Source of the DNA: Candidatus Microgenomates bacterium
Lineage (GTDB): Bacteria > Patescibacteriota > Microgenomatia > 2-02-FULL-39-11
Length of the DNA stretch: 5,710 bases
NCBI GenBank assembly: GCA_022866885.1
Contig: JALHWS010000057.1
Coordinates: 1 to 5,710 of the forward strand
Direction of reading: 5' to 3'
Each line of letters opens with the position of its first letter. Position 1 is the stretch's first letter. Under the pieces are notes generated by a model, which saw nothing but the letters and a program-made list of their open reading frames with translations, made no database searches and was not told where the DNA came from. A program made the position numbers and the translations under genes. Shown piece by piece: positions 5,352 to 5,710 of the stretch.

Positions 5352-5710
5352 ATGCAGTTCACCAGCAACAAAAAACCGGAAGAACCGCAGTTGAATGTTT
5401 TATTGGCTTCTCAGTCTGCCGGAAGAAGAATGCTTCTGGAGAAATTGGGCGTCTGGTTTAACGTGGTCGTACCCCATGTGGATGAGGAAAACATAATCCA
5501 CCCCAATCCGGCGAAAATGATAGAGCTTCGGGCTAAAGCCAAAGTTGATGAGCTGATAAACCATCCGCATGTCTATGCTTTATCGGAAGAGAACAAATAC
5601 CTGATAATTGCCGCCGATTCGATGGCCGTCATCGGCAAGAAAACTTTCGGTAAGGTGAAAAATGTCGATGAAGCCCGTGAGATGCTTAAAAACCTGATGG
5701 GCCGGACGCA
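5352..5710 (+). CDS. maf: Maf-family nucleoside triphosphate pyrophosphatase (3' partial)
   Basis: Maf proteins are cytosolic enzymes that hydrolyse non-canonical or modified nucleotides (dTTP/UTP or m7GTP types) to monophosphates. The 119 complete codons visible contain LASQSAGRRMLLEKLG (18-33), matching the Maf LASxSPRRxxLLxxLG motif, then PHVDEE (41-46), AKAK (61-64), the catalytic-Asp segment IIAADS with Asp89, GK at 100-101 and GRT at 117-119; the next partial codon fits the family His of GRxH. The first Arg of SPRR is Gly here, giving SAGRR, which is nearer in layout to the SPWRR of E. coli YceF (m7GTP type) than to YhdE. The ATG at 5352 gives an extra 13-residue head before LNVLLAS. 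A TTG at 5391 with GGAAG eight bases upstream is an alternative start. The gene runs off the window. Confidence 0.85.
   Translation, partial: MQFTSNKKPEEPQLNVLLASQSAGRRMLLEKLGVWFNVVVPHVDEENIIHPNPAKMIELRAKAKVDELINHPHVYALSEENKYLIIAADSMAVIGKKTFGKVKNVDEAREMLKNLMGRT

Overview
The window holds five protein genes and three short intergenic regions. On the + strand is the 3' part of a RelA/SpoT-type HD hydrolase gene (1-1253). Converging on it, on the - strand, is a complete P2A (SERCA-like) calcium-transporting P-type ATPase (1346-4009). Behind that, also on the - strand, is an M50B site-2-protease-type membrane metallopeptidase (4251-4904). Divergent from the peptidase are ribosomal protein L28 (rpmB, 4977-5348) and, 3 nt downstream, the 5' part of a Maf-type nucleotide pyrophosphatase (5352 to the window end).

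The likely source is an uncultured bacterium with compact, mostly housekeeping content. Several features fit a Patescibacteria/CPR-type genome such as Microgenomates: no Shine-Dalgarno sequence before the annotated starts that can be seen, a small four-cysteine L28, and a minimal M50B peptidase. This assignment is inference and moderate at best. The genetic code looks standard: the long frames contain no internal TGA, and stops are TAA, TAA, TAG and TGA.

Layout: 1-1253 is the Rel-like gene, with its start outside the window. 1254-1345 is a convergent gap with a long imperfect inverted repeat that may end transcription from both sides. 1346-4009 is the ATPase. 4010-4250 contains an apparently complete 144-bp MITE-like element (4052-4195) with long terminal inverted repeats, an internal palindrome and a TTA duplication; it sits inside a degenerate array of 7-bp units. 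4251-4904 is the peptidase. 4905-4976 is a compact divergent promoter region with overlapping -10 boxes, followed by another 7-bp array that forms the presumed rpmB leader. 4977-5710 holds rpmB and the Maf gene, probably cotranscribed.

The genes do not form one pathway. They cover alarmone turnover, cation homeostasis, membrane proteolysis, translation and nucleotide-pool hygiene. I see no new defence or mobile gene system. The most notable signals are the MITE-like element, the heptameric intergenic arrays at three sites, and the Rel-like protein that keeps its hydrolase residues while its synthetase half looks degenerate.
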